DNA of 64,000 nt from Streptomyces mobaraensis NBRC 13819 = DSM 40847 (GTDB lineage Bacteria; Actinomycetota; Actinomycetes; Streptomycetales; Streptomycetaceae): the NCBI RefSeq assembly GCF_017916255.1, contig NZ_CP072827.1, positions 2,790,001 through 2,854,000 on the forward strand. The letters are read 5' to 3'. The notes below the pieces were generated by a model, which was not told the DNA's origin, ran no database searches, and saw nothing but the letters and a program-made list of their open reading frames with translations. Within the stretch, counting starts at the first letter, position 1. Each line of letters begins with the position of its first letter. Below, in pieces: positions 19,076-30,024 of this stretch. The position numbers and the translations under genes were made by a program.

Positions 19076-20404
19076 GTGAACGCTGCGGACCTGGGGCTGC
19101 CGGTGGCTGTGCCGTCGACGGCGCTCTTCACCGACCGGTACGAACTCACGATGCTGCAGGCCGCGCTGCGCGCCGGGACGGCCGGCCGGCGCTCGGTGTT
19201 CGAGGTCTTCACCCGGCGGCTGCCCGAGGGCCGCCGGTACGGCGTGGTCGCGGGCACCGGCCGGGTCCTGGACGCCGTCGAGAACTTCCGCTTCGACCCC
19301 GGCGTCCTGGAGTTCCTCGCCGACCGCGGCATCGTGGACGCCCCCACCCTGGAGTGGCTGTCCGGCTACCGCTTCCGCGGCGACATCTGGGGCTACCCCG
19401 AGGGCGAGGTCTACTTCCCCGGCTCGCCGATCATGCGGGTGGAGGGCAGTTTCGCCGAGTGCGTGCTGCTGGAGACGGTGATCCTCTCGATCCTCAACCA
19501 CGACTCCGCGGTGGCCGCGGCGGCCTCCCGGATGGCCGTGGCGGCCGGCGACCGGCCGCTGATCGAGATGGGCGCCCGGCGCACCCACGAGCTGGCCGCC
19601 GTCGCCGCGGCCCGCGCGGCCTACGTGGGCGGCTTCGCCACCACCTCCGACCTCGCCGCCGGCTTCCGCTACAACATCCCGACCGTCGGCACCAGCGCGC
19701 ACGCGTTCACCCTGCTGCACGACAGCGAGCGCGACGCGTTCCGCGCCCAGGTGGACTCGCTGGGCGGCGGCACCACGCTGCTCGTCGACACCTACGACGT
19801 GACGGAGGCGGTCCGGATGGCCGTCGAGATCGCCGGGCCGGAGCTCGGGGCCGTCCGCATCGACTCCGGCGACCTGCTGCTGCTCGCCCACCGGGTGCGC
19901 CAGCAGCTCGACGACCTGGGCGCGCACAAGACGAAGATCGTCGTGACCAGCGACCTGGACGAGTACGCCATCGCCTCGCTGGCCGCCGCCCCCGTGGACG
20001 CCTACGGCGTCGGCACCCAGCTGGTGACCGGCAGCGGGCACCCCACCTGCTCGATGGTCTACAAGCTGGTCGCCCGCGCGGACTCGGCCGAGCCGGACGC
20101 CCCGCTGCGGCCGGTCGCCAAGAAGTCGATGGGCGGCAAGATGTCCGTCGGCGGACGCAAGTGGGCCGCCCGGCGCACCGACGCGGACGGCGTGGCCGAG
20201 GCCGAGGTCGTCGGCACCGGACCGGTACCGGAGGAGCTGGCCGGACGGCAGCTGCTCGTCGAGCTCGTCCGGGGCGGCGAGGTCGTCGCCCGCGAGCCGC
20301 TGGACGCGGCCCGGGACCGGCACACGGCCGCCCGCGGCGCCCTGCCGCTGTCCGCCACGCAGCTGTCGAAGGGCGAGCCGGTGCTGCCCACGGAGTACGT
20401 CTGA
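19076..20404 (+). CDS. pncB: Nicotinate phosphoribosyltransferase
   Basis: A 442-residue enzyme that condenses nicotinate with PRPP to form nicotinate mononucleotide in NAD salvage. Family signatures are [16 protein letters not shown] near the N terminus, [28 protein letters not shown] (with the conserved His) and [32 protein letters not shown] and the C-terminal [19 protein letters not shown] follow. The start is GTG at 19076, with GAGG about 10 nt upstream. It is followed 270 bp on by pncA, so nicotinamide is converted to nicotinate and then to NaMN by neighbouring genes. Confidence 0.96.
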   Translation: MNAADLGLPVAVPSTALFTDRYELTMLQAALRAGTAGRRSVFEVFTRRLPEGRRYGVVAGTGRVLDAVENFRFDPGVLEFLADRGIVDAPTLEWLSGYRFRGDIWGYPEGEVYFPGSPIMRVEGSFAECVLLETVILSILNHDSAVAAAASRMAVAAGDRPLIEMGARRTHELAAVAAARAAYVGGFATTSDLAAGFRYNIPTVGTSAHAFTLLHDSERDAFRAQVDSLGGGTTLLVDTYDVTEAVRMAVEIAGPELGAVRIDSGDLLLLAHRVRQQLDDLGAHKTKIVVTSDLDEYAIASLAAAPVDAYGVGTQLVTGSGHPTCSMVYKLVARADSAEPDAPLRPVAKKSMGGKMSVGGRKWAARRTDADGVAEAEVVGTGPVPEELAGRQLLVELVRGGEVVAREPLDAARDRHTAARGALPLSATQLSKGEPVLPTEYV

Positions 20405-20674
20405 CCGGTCCCCGGGGGCCGGGCCGTTCGCCGACGCACCGTCGGCGTACCTCCGACCGCCCCCTGTGCCCCTCCCCCCGTCCCAGGGGACTCACTACCC
20501 TCGGTCACAGAGAGTCGAACAGCGTCGCGGCCGCCGCGGTCACGGCCGCGGGACGCCGTGAGGCGGGCGCTTCCGCGTCGTCGTCCGCGCGGCCGTCCGC
20601 GTCGCCCGATCGTCCGCATCGTCAGAGTCGTCCGTATCGTCGGCCGAGGGCCCTTCCGTAAAGGATCAAGCGCC

Positions 20675-21262
20675 ATGAACCGTGCACTGATCATCGTCGA
20701 CGTACAGAACGACTTCTGCGAGGGCGGCGCCCTCGCGGTGGCCGGCGGCGCCGACGTGGCGGCGGCGATAACCGACCTGGTGGGCGAGGCCACCGCCGGT
20801 TACGCCCACATCGTCGCCTCGCGCGACATGCACATCGACCCCGGGGACCACTTCTCGGAGCACCCGGACTACGTCGACTCGTGGCCCGTCCACTGCGTGG
20901 CCGGCACCGAGGGCAGCGGGTTCCACCCCAACCTGGCGCCGGCCATCGCCTCCGGCGCGATCGGCGCGGTGTTCGACAAGGGCGCCTACGCGGCCGGTTA
21001 CAGCGCCTTCCAGGGCGCGGACGAGAACGGGACCGGCCTCGCCGACTGGCTGCACGCCCGGGACGTGACGGAGGTCGACGTGGTCGGCATCGCCACCGAC
21101 CACTGCGTCCGGGCGACCGCGCTGGACGCCCGCCGGCAGGGGTTCGCCACGACCGTCCTGCTGGACCTGACGGCGGGCGTGGCCCGGGAGACCGTCGACG
21201 CCGCCCTGGAGGAGCTGCGCGGGGCGGGCGTGGAGCTGATGGGCAAGCCCGTGGTGGGCTGA
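20675..21262 (+). CDS. pncA: Nicotinamidase
   Basis: A 195-residue isochorismatase-fold hydrolase that converts nicotinamide to nicotinate. The catalytic triad is D9 (IIVDVQNDF), K102 (FDKGAYAAGYSAF) and C144 (GIATDHCVRATALDA). The metal ligands D51, H53 and H59 lie in SRDMHIDPGDHF. It feeds PncB upstream. The 270-bp gap between the two contains a run of CGTCCGCGTCG-like degenerate repeats (about 20570-20645) and no clear terminator. The start ATG 20675 precedes MNRALIIVDVQ. Confidence 0.96.
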   Translation: MNRALIIVDVQNDFCEGGALAVAGGADVAAAITDLVGEATAGYAHIVASRDMHIDPGDHFSEHPDYVDSWPVHCVAGTEGSGFHPNLAPAIASGAIGAVFDKGAYAAGYSAFQGADENGTGLADWLHARDVTEVDVVGIATDHCVRATALDARRQGFATTVLLDLTAGVARETVDAALEELRGAGVELMGKPVVG

Positions 21263-21294
21263 CGGACCGAGCCCACTCCGGGTCGCCCCCGGCC

Positions 21295-21624
21295 TCAGGC
21301 GGCTCCCGCCGGGCGGCGGAGCAGCCGCGCTATCGGATGCCACCACTCCGTCTCGTCCTCCGGCGCCGAACGCCACACCAGCCCGTCCGGGTGGTGCAGC
21401 GCGGCGCTCACCTCGTCCGGGCTCGGCGGTTCGCTGTTCCCGCGGAGGAAGACCGCCCGGAGGCCGAGATTCCGTACCCGCGTCAGCGCCCGCTGGCGGT
21501 TCGCGGCATGCACCAGGACCCGTACCCGCGACCCCGGCCGCGCCTCGCCGCCGGGTGGGCTGGGCAGGGACAGGGCGACGACCACACTGCCGTCCGGGAG
21601 CTTGACGAATCCGCCGCCGGCCAT
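21295..21624 (-). CDS. Hypothetical protein, about 109 residues
   Basis: It begins MAGGGFVKLPDGSVVVALSL and contains RVRVLVHAANRQRALTRVRN, FLRGNSEPPSPDEVSAALHH and ETEWWHPIARLLRRPA. It is soluble, with no cysteines and no recognised domain. I chose ATG 21624 because GGAGG lies 9 nt upstream; the ATG at 21630 and the GTG at 21633 are in frame but too near that site. It is convergent with pncA, 32 bp away. Confidence 0.7.
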   Translation of the reverse strand: MAGGGFVKLPDGSVVVALSLPSPPGGEARPGSRVRVLVHAANRQRALTRVRNLGLRAVFLRGNSEPPSPDEVSAALHHPDGLVWRSAPEDETEWWHPIARLLRRPAGAA

Positions 21625-21633
21625 CCGCATCAC

Positions 21634-22046
21634 CCTCCGTGGAGCCTCCGGGTCGGCCCCCGTGTCAATAAGGGACCGTCACCACCGCATCCAACCCCGA
21701 TCCACCGCGACCCGCCAGGGAATTCCGGAAAAACGCCTCTGACCTGGGGGTTCGTCGGCATCGCAAATGATCTCGCGGCTCCGGACCGACCGTCGCCCGA
21801 CGCCTTCCCCGGTCGTCCGGGAGGCGGCTGTCAGTAGTGGGGGCGCCTGCCGCGGGCGGGTACGCGGGCGCGTTCCGCCCACCACCCGGGCGGGCCGGCC
21901 GCGCCCCGCGCCTCTCACGCCTCGGGACGGTGGGCAAGGGCGTGCTTACCGGCCGTTCCCCTAGGGCAGACAGGACCGTAGAGTCTTTTTGCGGTACGTA
22001 CCTGTCGGCTCTGCACCCCACCATCCCCCCGAGGACGGATTCCGTC
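21634..22046. other. Intergenic, about 410 bp, divergent promoters
   Basis: No gene can be supported. The section near 21960-22000 (CCGTAGAGTCTTTTTGCGG) is AT-richer and is the likely promoter region for the small membrane protein. No regulator site was identified. Confidence 0.35.
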
Positions 22047-22364
22047 ATGCCGCGTCCGACGTCAGCACAGATCGTTTACGGCTCGGCCACCGTTGTTCTC
22101 TCGACCCTCCTCATGCTGCTGCTGTCGCGGACGAGTTCGGGCGTCGGGATCGCCGTCGTCTCCCTCGGCGCGCTGGCACTCGGCCTGCTCGTGGCCGCGC
22201 TGGTGCCCGGCGCGCGCCGGAGTCCACGGGCGGAGGCGGTGGCGCCCCCGGTGCGCCGGCCCGCCGAGGCGCGGCCGGCGGGCGCACGAGCGGGCGCACG
22301 AGCGGGCGCACGAGCGGGCGCCCGGATGAGCGAGCGAGTGGGCGAGCACTCACTGCACGGCTGA
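22047..22364 (+). CDS. Small two-helix membrane protein
   Basis: A 105-residue protein starting MPRPTSAQIVYGSATVVLST. Two hydrophobic segments (about 9-27 and 33-52) are joined by a short loop (RTSSG), which predicts a hairpin in the membrane. The C-terminal half is Arg/Ala-rich and contains a short tandem repeat (ARAG units) caused by a 12-bp DNA repeat. GAGGA lies 11 nt before the ATG. The last 15 bases overlap the end of the convergent RDD gene. The family is not recognised. Confidence 0.7.
   Translation: MPRPTSAQIVYGSATVVLSTLLMLLLSRTSSGVGIAVVSLGALALGLLVAALVPGARRSPRAEAVAPPVRRPAEARPAGARAGARAGARAGARMSERVGEHSLHG
22278..22320 (+). repeat. 12-bp tandem repeat inside a coding region
   Basis: The unit GCGGGCGCACGA is repeated exactly three times (22278-22313) followed by a partial copy. 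It is in frame and gives the peptide repeat AGAR in the membrane protein's tail, so copy-number change would not shift the frame. Confidence 0.85.
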
Positions 22365-23054
22365 GACCACCACGGTCTTGGCCGCCTTGTCGTGGATGCA
22401 CTGCTGGTACGGCTTGTCCCAGGCGCACCAGAGCACGTTGATCAGCCAGAACAGCGGTCCGCAGCAGGGCACCACCCACGGCAGGCAGTAGACGGCCGCG
22501 CGGATCCAGCCCGGGGCGTTCCGGGGCACGGCGCCGTTCTCCAGCATCGCGACGCGGATGCCCATCGCCATCTTGCCGACCGTCTGCCCACGGGCCGTCA
22601 GCATCAGGCCCTCGTAGAGGAAGTAGACGATCGCGACGAGGACGCTGAGGCCGGTGTTCTTGGTGTTGTCCTGGGACGGGTCCCAGTGGTCCCAGACGAA
22701 CGCCGAGTAGATCAGGCTGACCGGGACGAACACGATCAGGAAGTCGATGATCCGGGCGAGCAGCCGCTTGAAGCGGCTCGCGAGCGGCGGCATGCCCGCC
22801 AGCGGGTCCGCCGCGCCGAACCCGTCCCCGTAAGGGTTCCCCGGGCCGCCGTGCGGGGGCGGCCCCCCGGCGCCGTAGGGGCCGCCGTGACCAGGGCCGG
22901 GACCAGGGCCGACGCCGGGGCCGGGGCCGTATCCGCCGCCCCCGTGGGGGCCTCCGGCGGGCGGGCCGCCGCCGGGCGCTCCCCCGTACGGCGGGAGGTC
23001 CTCCGGCGGCTTCTTGCCGAACGGGTCGTCGTCCTGCGGCTGATCCGTGCTCAT
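22350..23054 (-). CDS. RDD family membrane protein (shorter paralogue)
   Basis: A 234-residue protein. The N-terminal 80 residues are Gly/Pro-rich and disordered (FGKKPPEDLPPYGG, GGPHGGGGYGPGP). The RDD domain starts at LASRFKRLLARIIDFLIVF, where the conserved Arg and Asp residues give the family its name. Three hydrophobic segments follow, together with the GQTVGKMAMGIRV motif and a terminal CIHDKAAKTVVV. RDD proteins are membrane proteins of unsettled function, and some have been linked to ion exchange. It lies 72 bp downstream of a second, longer RDD gene on the same strand. Confidence 0.9.
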   Translation of the reverse strand: MSTDQPQDDDPFGKKPPEDLPPYGGAPGGGPPAGGPHGGGGYGPGPGVGPGPGPGHGGPYGAGGPPPHGGPGNPYGDGFGAADPLAGMPPLASRFKRLLARIIDFLIVFVPVSLIYSAFVWDHWDPSQDNTKNTGLSVLVAIVYFLYEGLMLTARGQTVGKMAMGIRVAMLENGAVPRNAPGWIRAAVYCLPWVVPCCGPLFWLINVLWCAWDKPYQQCIHDKAAKTVVVSAVQ

Positions 23055-23126
23055 GGCCCGAGTACACCCCGGAGGGCGGGCCGCCGCATCCGGGGTGTAT
23101 GCCGTTCGAGTTGCCCGGCCCGACGG

Positions 23127-24848
23127 TCAGCCGCGGCCGGACGCGACGAAGGTGCGCGCCGCCTTGTCGTGCCAGCACTGCCGCCAGGGGCGGTCGAAGA
23201 GGCACCACACCGCGTTGAGCACCCCGACGGCCACCACCCCCAGCAGGCTGTACACCAGCCAGCGGCGCAGGGCGGCGGCGAACGACGGGGTGTCGTGCGA
23301 CTCGATGTCCAGCACCCGCACCCCGCACAGCTTCTTGCCCGGCGTGCGGCCCCAGGTGGCGGTCGGCAGCACCTCGTAGAGCACGCCGCCGAGCAGCAGC
23401 GCGCCGAGGACGATGGCGAGGTACGTGCCGGTGGTGCCGTCGAGCAGCCAGACGGTGACGGTCTCGCCGGAGCGCTTGGCCCGGTCCACCTTCTCGTCGA
23501 TGTGGCTGACGGCCTTGGCCCAGAGCGGCACCGCGACGGCGGCGACGGCGCCGCCGAGCACCACCGTGTCGATCAGCCGCGCGGCGAGGCGCCGCCCGAG
23601 CCCCGCGGGGCGGCCCTCCTGCCGCGCGGCGAGCAGGAACGGGTTCTCCGCCGGCGGCTTCCACGGCGCGGGGGCCGCGGCCTGCGGAGCGGGCGCGGCG
23701 GCTTGCTGGGCGGGCACGGCCTGCTGGGCGGGGAGAGGCTGCGCGGCGGAGGCCGACTGCGGGGCGGGCGTGGGCTGCTGCGAGGCGGGCGTGGGCTGGG
23801 GCCCGGCGGGAGCCGCCTGCCGCGCGGACGCCGGGTGCGGGGCGGCGGCGGCCGACTGCTGCACGGGCAGGGACTGGGCCTGCGGCTGCGGCTGTGATTG
23901 CGGCTGTTGCTGTTGCTGCGGGGGCGCCTGATGAGCGGGGTGCACGGGCTGCGGGTGCTGGGGGGCGGGCTGTGCTTGTGGCTGCGGCTGGTGCTGAGGC
24001 TGCTGCCGCTGGCTCGGAGGCTGGTGCGGCTGCTGGGGTCGCTGAGGCTGCTCCTGGGGCGTCCAGCCGCCGTAGGGCGACGGGCCCGGAACGCCCGGTG
24101 CCTGCCCCCGCACCTGCGGCCCGGCCGGAGACGAGGGCCGGCCCTGCATCGGCTCCTGCGCCTGGGCCTGGGCCTGCTGCGGAAGCGGCCGCGCCGTCAC
24201 CGGCCGGGGCGTCGGGTCCGGCGCCCGGTGCCACGCCTCCCCGCCGCCGGGCCCCGCCGGGGCGGTCCGTCCGCCGAGGTCGACGGTCCCCTGGCCGCCC
24301 CGCGGCGCGGCGGCGTCCGGCAGCCGCGGGTCACGGCCGCCCGGAACGGATCGCTCCGCCACGGGCCCGTCCCCGCTCCAGCCACCGGGCATCCCGGACG
24401 GCGAGGCCGCCGGGGTCGCCCCACCGCCGTACCCCCGCTCGTACCCGTCCCCATAGCCGGTCCCGCCGACGCGGCCGTCGGCCCGGCCGTTCCCGGCCTC
24501 CCAGGGGTCACGCTCGGCGCGGACGCCGTCGACGGCTCCCGCCGCCGGCTCCTCGTCCAGGAACACCGGCCCCGTCTCGTTCGACGAGGCGACGCCGGTC
24601 CGGCGCGGCGTGGACGGTCCCGGGCCCTGCCGCGCGGGCGGCGTGGGACCCTGCGGAACGGCCGGCGGAGGCACGGGCAGACCGGGCGGCGGCCCCGGCA
24701 GCGGCTCGCCGTCGGCGGGCGCGGGCCGGCTCGTCCCCGGGACCCAGGCGGTGCCGCTCCAGTAGCGGATGTAGCCGGGGATGGACGGGTCCGGGTAGAA
24801 GCCGGCGCCGGGGCTGCTGCCGGCGGATCCCGGGATGGGTGCGCTCAT
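23127..24848 (-). CDS. DUF2510-RDD protein with a long Pro/Gln-rich linker
   Basis: A 573-residue protein. Residues 17-36 (FYPDPSIPGYIRYWSGTAWV) form a DUF2510 motif. About 380 residues of low complexity follow, rich in Pro, Gln, Ala and Gly and including long QPQ and QQQ runs. An RDD domain begins at GLGRRLAARLIDTVVLGGAV, with the GRTPGKKLCGVRVL signature and a terminal WHDKAARTFVASGRG. Together with the next gene it forms a pair of RDD paralogues that end in the same HDKAAKT-like sequence. The linker probably spans cytoplasmic space or mediates assembly; the function is unknown. The start ATG is at 24848. Confidence 0.88.
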   Translation of the reverse strand: MSAPIPGSAGSSPGAGFYPDPSIPGYIRYWSGTAWVPGTSRPAPADGEPLPGPPPGLPVPPPAVPQGPTPPARQGPGPSTPRRTGVASSNETGPVFLDEEPAAGAVDGVRAERDPWEAGNGRADGRVGGTGYGDGYERGYGGGATPAASPSGMPGGWSGDGPVAERSVPGGRDPRLPDAAAPRGGQGTVDLGGRTAPAGPGGGEAWHRAPDPTPRPVTARPLPQQAQAQAQEPMQGRPSSPAGPQVRGQAPGVPGPSPYGGWTPQEQPQRPQQPHQPPSQRQQPQHQPQPQAQPAPQHPQPVHPAHQAPPQQQQQPQSQPQPQAQSLPVQQSAAAAPHPASARQAAPAGPQPTPASQQPTPAPQSASAAQPLPAQQAVPAQQAAAPAPQAAAPAPWKPPAENPFLLAARQEGRPAGLGRRLAARLIDTVVLGGAVAAVAVPLWAKAVSHIDEKVDRAKRSGETVTVWLLDGTTGTYLAIVLGALLLGGVLYEVLPTATWGRTPGKKLCGVRVLDIESHDTPSFAAALRRWLVYSLLGVVAVGVLNAVWCLFDRPWRQCWHDKAARTFVASGRG

Positions 24849-25246
24849 GGTCTCCGGTGTCCCGTATCTGTTCGGCCGTGCTGGGATGTCAGGCAGTCTG
24901 CCGCACTGGCGTGGTGTCCTGTGTACCGCTCCGGTGCCCGTGCTCGCGACTGCGGACGCGTTTCCCTGTGACATCTATGCGCAAAAGACAACCCGGGGCG
25001 CGGCCAACAGGTCTACCAGACGGCATTCCTCCGTGGGATGCGTTGCCGACGGAACCACTCACACGTGCGACCGGGAACACCACGCGATGCCGCACGCGGG
25101 TGGTGTGGAGGGTGAGACGCGCGAGCAGGCGAGGAGGCGGTGCGAAGTCGCGTCATGACCCGGGGCCGGTCCGCTCTGTTCTGTGCGGACCCGGTTCGCG
25201 AGAGACCGCGCACCGGGCAGTGGAACGGAGCGAGAGGGCGCACTTC
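24849..25246. other. Intergenic, 398 bp, between the RDD gene and ssgG
   Basis: Divergent promoter region. The middle (about 24970-25060) is less GC-rich (GACATCTATGCGCAAAAGAC). I saw no SsgR- or WhiB-type site that I could name and no small ORF with a good ribosome site. Confidence 0.35.
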
Positions 25247-25663
25247 ATGTATTCCGTGGTGGAGCGAGACCTGGAGATCGACCTGGTGCTGTCGCCGGAG
25301 CACCGCGTTCCGGTGCCGGCGCGGCTGCACTACCGGGCGGAGGATCCGTACGCCGTGCGGATCTCCTTCCATGTGACGTCGGACGAGCCGGTCAACTGGA
25401 CGTTCGGGCGCGAGCTGTTGACGGAGGGGCTGCGGCGGGCCTGCGGCACGGGCGACGTCCGTGTGTGGCCGGCGCGGAGCGGCGGGCGGTCGGTGGTGTG
25501 CGTGGGGCTGACCTCGCCGGACGGCGACGCGCTGCTCCAGGCGCCGGCGGAGGAGGTCGCGGGCTGGCTGGCCGGCACCCTGCGGCTGGTGCCGCTGGGT
25601 GCGGAGCGGGAGCGGCTCGGACTGGACGAGGGGCTGCGGGAGTTGCTGGCGCAGGGGGCCTGA
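25247..25663 (+). CDS. ssgG: SsgA-like sporulation/cell-division regulator (SsgG-type)
   Basis: A 138-residue SALP-family protein, unique to sporulating actinomycetes. The family pattern is visible: LHYRAEDPYAVRISFHV, WTFGRELLTEGLRRACGTGD, VRVWPARSGGRSVVCVGL and LQAPAEEVAGWLAGTLRLVP. SALPs control septum-site selection and spore maturation. From memory, the S. coelicolor gene between the RDD genes and the GlcD-like oxidase is ssgG (SCO2924), so the symbol rests on synteny. The start ATG 25247 gives MYSVVERDLEIDLVLS. A terminator follows directly. Confidence 0.88.
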   Translation: MYSVVERDLEIDLVLSPEHRVPVPARLHYRAEDPYAVRISFHVTSDEPVNWTFGRELLTEGLRRACGTGDVRVWPARSGGRSVVCVGLTSPDGDALLQAPAEEVAGWLAGTLRLVPLGAERERLGLDEGLRELLAQGA

Positions 25664-25669
25664 CGGGGT

Positions 25670-25701
25670 GGGGACGGGGGCCGGGCCCGGCCCCCGTCCC
25701 C
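25670..25701. terminator. Bidirectional terminator between ssgG and the GlcD-like oxidase
   Basis: A perfect 16-bp palindrome, GGGGACGGGGGCCGGG (25670-25685) and its complement (25686-25701), begins 7 bp after the ssgG stop and ends 2 bp before the convergent oxidase stop. Confidence 0.85.
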
Positions 25702-25702
25702 C

Positions 25703-27070
25703 TCAGAACACCTTGCCCGGATTGAGGATCCCCAGCGGATCGAACACCGCCTTGATCCCCCGCTGCATCTCCATCGCCACCGGCCCGGCCTCCCGCGCCA
25801 GCCACTCCTTCTTCAGCAGTCCCACCCCGTGCTCCCCGGTGATCGTGCCGCCGAGCTCCAGCCCGAGCGCCATGATCTCGTCGAACGACTCCCGGGCGCC
25901 GCGCGTCTCGTCCTCGTCGGCGGGGTCGAAGCAGACGACGGGATGGGTGTTGCCGTCGCCGGCGTGGGCGCAGACGCCGATGGTGAGGCCGTGCCGCTCG
26001 GCGATGGCGGCCGTGGCGTCGACGAACGCGGCGAGGCGCCCGCGCGGCACGCAGACGTCGTCGATCATGGTGGCCGGGCTGAGCGCCTCCAGGGCGGGCA
26101 GCGCGACGCGCCGGGCGTGGAGCAGGAGTTCGGACTCGGCCGGGTCGTCGGCGGGGACGACCTCGGTGGCCCCCGCCGCGGTGCACACCTCGGCGACGGC
26201 CGCGAGGTCGGGGCGGGGGTCGGGGGTGTCGAAGGCGGCGAGGAGCAGGGCCTCGGTGGACTCCGGGAGGCCCATGCCGGTCAGGGAGTTGACGGCCCGT
26301 ACGGTGGTGCGGTCCATCAGCTCCAGCAGCGACGGCGCGTGCCCGCGCGCCATGATCCGGCGGACGGCCTCGCAGGCCGTGGCGGTGGACGGGAACTCGG
26401 CCGCGAGCGCGAGCTGCGCGGGCGGGGCCGGGCGCAGCGCGAGGACGGCCCGGACGACGATGCCGAGGCTCCCCTCGGAGCCGACGAACAGCCGGGTCAG
26501 GTCGTAGCCGGCGACGCCCTTGGCGGTGCGGCGGCCGGTGGTGAGCAGCCGGCCGTCGGCGAGGACGACGTCCAGGCCGAGCACGTACTCGGCGGTGACG
26601 CCGTACTTGACGCAGCACAGGCCGCCGGAGGCGGTGCCGATGTTGCCGCCGATGGTGCACTGCTCCCAGCTGGACGGGTCCGGCGGGTAGTACAGCCCGT
26701 GCTCCAGGACGGCGCGGGAGAGCACGGCGTTGACGACGCCCGGTTCGACGACGGCGATGCGCTCGACCGGGTCGATCTCCAGGATCCGGTCCATCTTGGC
26801 CAGCGACAGCACCACGCAGCCGTCGACGGCGTTCGCCGCGCCCGACAGCCCGGTGCGGGCGCCCTGCGGCACGACGGGCACGCGCAGCGCGGTCGCGGTC
26901 CGCATCACGTGCCGGACCTGCTCCACCGTCCGCGGCAGGACGACGACGGCGGGGGCGCCGGCCGGGCAGAAGCTCGCCATGTCGTTGGCGTAGGAGGCGG
27001 TGACGTCGGGGTCGGTGAGGACCGCGCTCTCGGGGAGTCCCTCGCGCAGCAGACTGATCAGATCGCCCAT
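25703..27070 (-). CDS. FAD-linked oxidase of the GlcD/D-lactate dehydrogenase type
   Basis: A 455-residue flavoprotein. The PCMH-type FAD-binding domain has VPVVPQGARTGLSGAANAVD, PPDPSSWEQCTIGGNIGTAS and VGSEGSLGIVV. The C-terminal FAD-oxidase domain carries GVCAHAGDGNTHPVV and the signature TGEHGVGLLKKEW. Proteins of this type oxidise glycolate, D-lactate or related 2-hydroxy acids. No GlcE/GlcF-like iron-sulfur partner is adjacent, so the electron acceptor is unclear. The start ATG 27070 gives MGDLISLLREGLPES. It lies downstream of hpd on the same strand, behind a terminator. Confidence 0.9.
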   Translation of the reverse strand: MGDLISLLREGLPESAVLTDPDVTASYANDMASFCPAGAPAVVVLPRTVEQVRHVMRTATALRVPVVPQGARTGLSGAANAVDGCVVLSLAKMDRILEIDPVERIAVVEPGVVNAVLSRAVLEHGLYYPPDPSSWEQCTIGGNIGTASGGLCCVKYGVTAEYVLGLDVVLADGRLLTTGRRTAKGVAGYDLTRLFVGSEGSLGIVVRAVLALRPAPPAQLALAAEFPSTATACEAVRRIMARGHAPSLLELMDRTTVRAVNSLTGMGLPESTEALLLAAFDTPDPRPDLAAVAEVCTAAGATEVVPADDPAESELLLHARRVALPALEALSPATMIDDVCVPRGRLAAFVDATAAIAERHGLTIGVCAHAGDGNTHPVVCFDPADEDETRGARESFDEIMALGLELGGTITGEHGVGLLKKEWLAREAGPVAMEMQRGIKAVFDPLGILNPGKVF

Positions 27071-27126
27071 GCGTTCACCTTCCCACCCGGGAACGGCCGG
27101 TGGTAGATCGCGGACCGGACGGGCGC

Positions 27127-27160
27127 GGCGCGGCCCCGCCGGGAAGGGCGGGACCGCGCC
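27127..27160 (-). terminator. Terminator after hpd
   Basis: GGCGCGGCCCCGCC (27127-27140) pairs with GGGCGGGACCGCGCC (27146-27160), with one bulge and a 5-nt loop. On the minus strand it lies 38 bp past the hpd stop. Confidence 0.65.
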
Positions 27161-27197
27161 GGGTGGGGGGTGGGTCTCGAGGGGCTCCGGGCCGGGC

Positions 27198-28932
<1,735 letters not shown>

Positions 28933-28936
28933 GGGT

Positions 28937-29151
28937 GCCCCGGTCCCGCCCTTTCACCGTTTCTTGCGGGGGCAAGCCCCCGCACCCCCTGAAACCGCGC
29001 TCCGCGCGGTTGTCCTCAAACGCCGGACGGGCTGAAGTGTGCGCCCGGGCGCGAAATCAAGCCCGTCCGGCGTTTGAGGACGAGCGGCGAAGCCGCGAAA
29101 AGGGGGTCTGGGGCGCAGCCCCAGGAAACGGCGAAAGGGCGGGACCGGGGC
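28937..29151. repeat. Intergenic palindromic repeat element, copy B
   Basis: A 215-bp copy of the element at 12670, with the same outer arms (GCCCCGGTCCCGCCCTTTC and complement) and the inner arm GTCCTCAAACGCCGGACGGG and its complement. The centre is longer here (about 25 nt). It fills the space between the convergent lrp-type and Lon-like genes. Confidence 0.85.
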
Positions 29152-29163
29152 ACCCCCACCGCG

Positions 29164-29967
29164 TCAGCAGCTCGGCACCCGTCCCCCCGACGCCAGCCCC
29201 CGCAACGCCTCGACGGCACCCTTCACGTCAGCGACCGGAACGAGGCGCAAGCCGCCAGGCGCCCCCGCCGAAGCCTCCGCACACTGCGCCTTCGGCACAA
29301 GGAAGACCCCCGCCCCGTCCCGCCCGGCGGCCTGCACCTTCAGCCCGACGCCACCCACCGGCCCGACCGTCCCGTCGGGGTCGATCGTCCCGGTCCCCGC
29401 GATCGTCCGCCCGCCGGTGAGGTCACCGCCCCGTCCGTCCCCGTCCAGCTTGTCGATGATCCCGAGCGTGAACATCAGCCCCGCGCTGGGCCCCCCGATG
29501 TCCCCCAGGCTCAGGCTGACCTTCACGTCCGAAGGCGACCGGTGAAGGTGCCGCAGGGCGGCCCGCACAGCCGAGTCCTGCGACTTCCTCATCTCCTCGA
29601 CGTTCCGCTCCTCCGTCTCCTTGTCCGACTTGCCGGGCGGGAACACGGAGTCGTGCGGCATCACCGTCCGGTCCGTACGGAACCAGTCCGAGGCGACCTC
29701 GGGCAGCGTGATCTCCGCGTCCGGCCCGGTGGCGATGATCGAGACCATGCGGAGCTGGCCGCTGGTGCGCCGGGCCTCGGCGCCGCTGACCGTGATCACC
29801 GGCTTGCCCTGGTGGTCGCCGAGGACGTCCACCGTCCAGCCGGGTCTCGCGATCGTGAACGGCAGCGGAGCGAACGCGGCGGTCACGAGCAGCGCCAGGA
29901 CGGGCACGGCGCAGACGGCGAGGGCCCGGGTGCGGCGGGACCACGCGGACGGAGACGAAAGTGGCAT
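29164..29967 (-). CDS. Membrane-anchored Lon-like (S16) serine protease
   Basis: A 267-residue protein with one N-terminal membrane helix (about 14-33) and an extracytoplasmic S16 protease domain. The catalytic dyad is S161 (DIGGPSAGLMF) and K210 (GVGLKVQAAGRDGAG), the arrangement of the Lon family. GRTIAGTGTIDPDGTVGPVG between them is also typical of the fold. Relatives such as B. subtilis YlbL carry a PDZ domain between anchor and protease. The corresponding segment here (about 60-140) is not clearly PDZ. The substrate is unknown. It is convergent with the Lrp regulator. Confidence 0.88.
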   Translation of the reverse strand: MPLSSPSAWSRRTRALAVCAVPVLALLVTAAFAPLPFTIARPGWTVDVLGDHQGKPVITVSGAEARRTSGQLRMVSIIATGPDAEITLPEVASDWFRTDRTVMPHDSVFPPGKSDKETEERNVEEMRKSQDSAVRAALRHLHRSPSDVKVSLSLGDIGGPSAGLMFTLGIIDKLDGDGRGGDLTGGRTIAGTGTIDPDGTVGPVGGVGLKVQAAGRDGAGVFLVPKAQCAEASAGAPGGLRLVPVADVKGAVEALRGLASGGRVPSC

Positions 29968-30024
29968 ACCGCGAATCTAGTTCACCGCCGCACCACGGAG
30001 AGCCGCGGCCTCACCGGAGCGCCC

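Noticed and set aside
29164..29967. Lon protease with ATPase
   Set aside because: Only the S16 serine-lysine domain and an N-terminal anchor are present. No Walker motifs.
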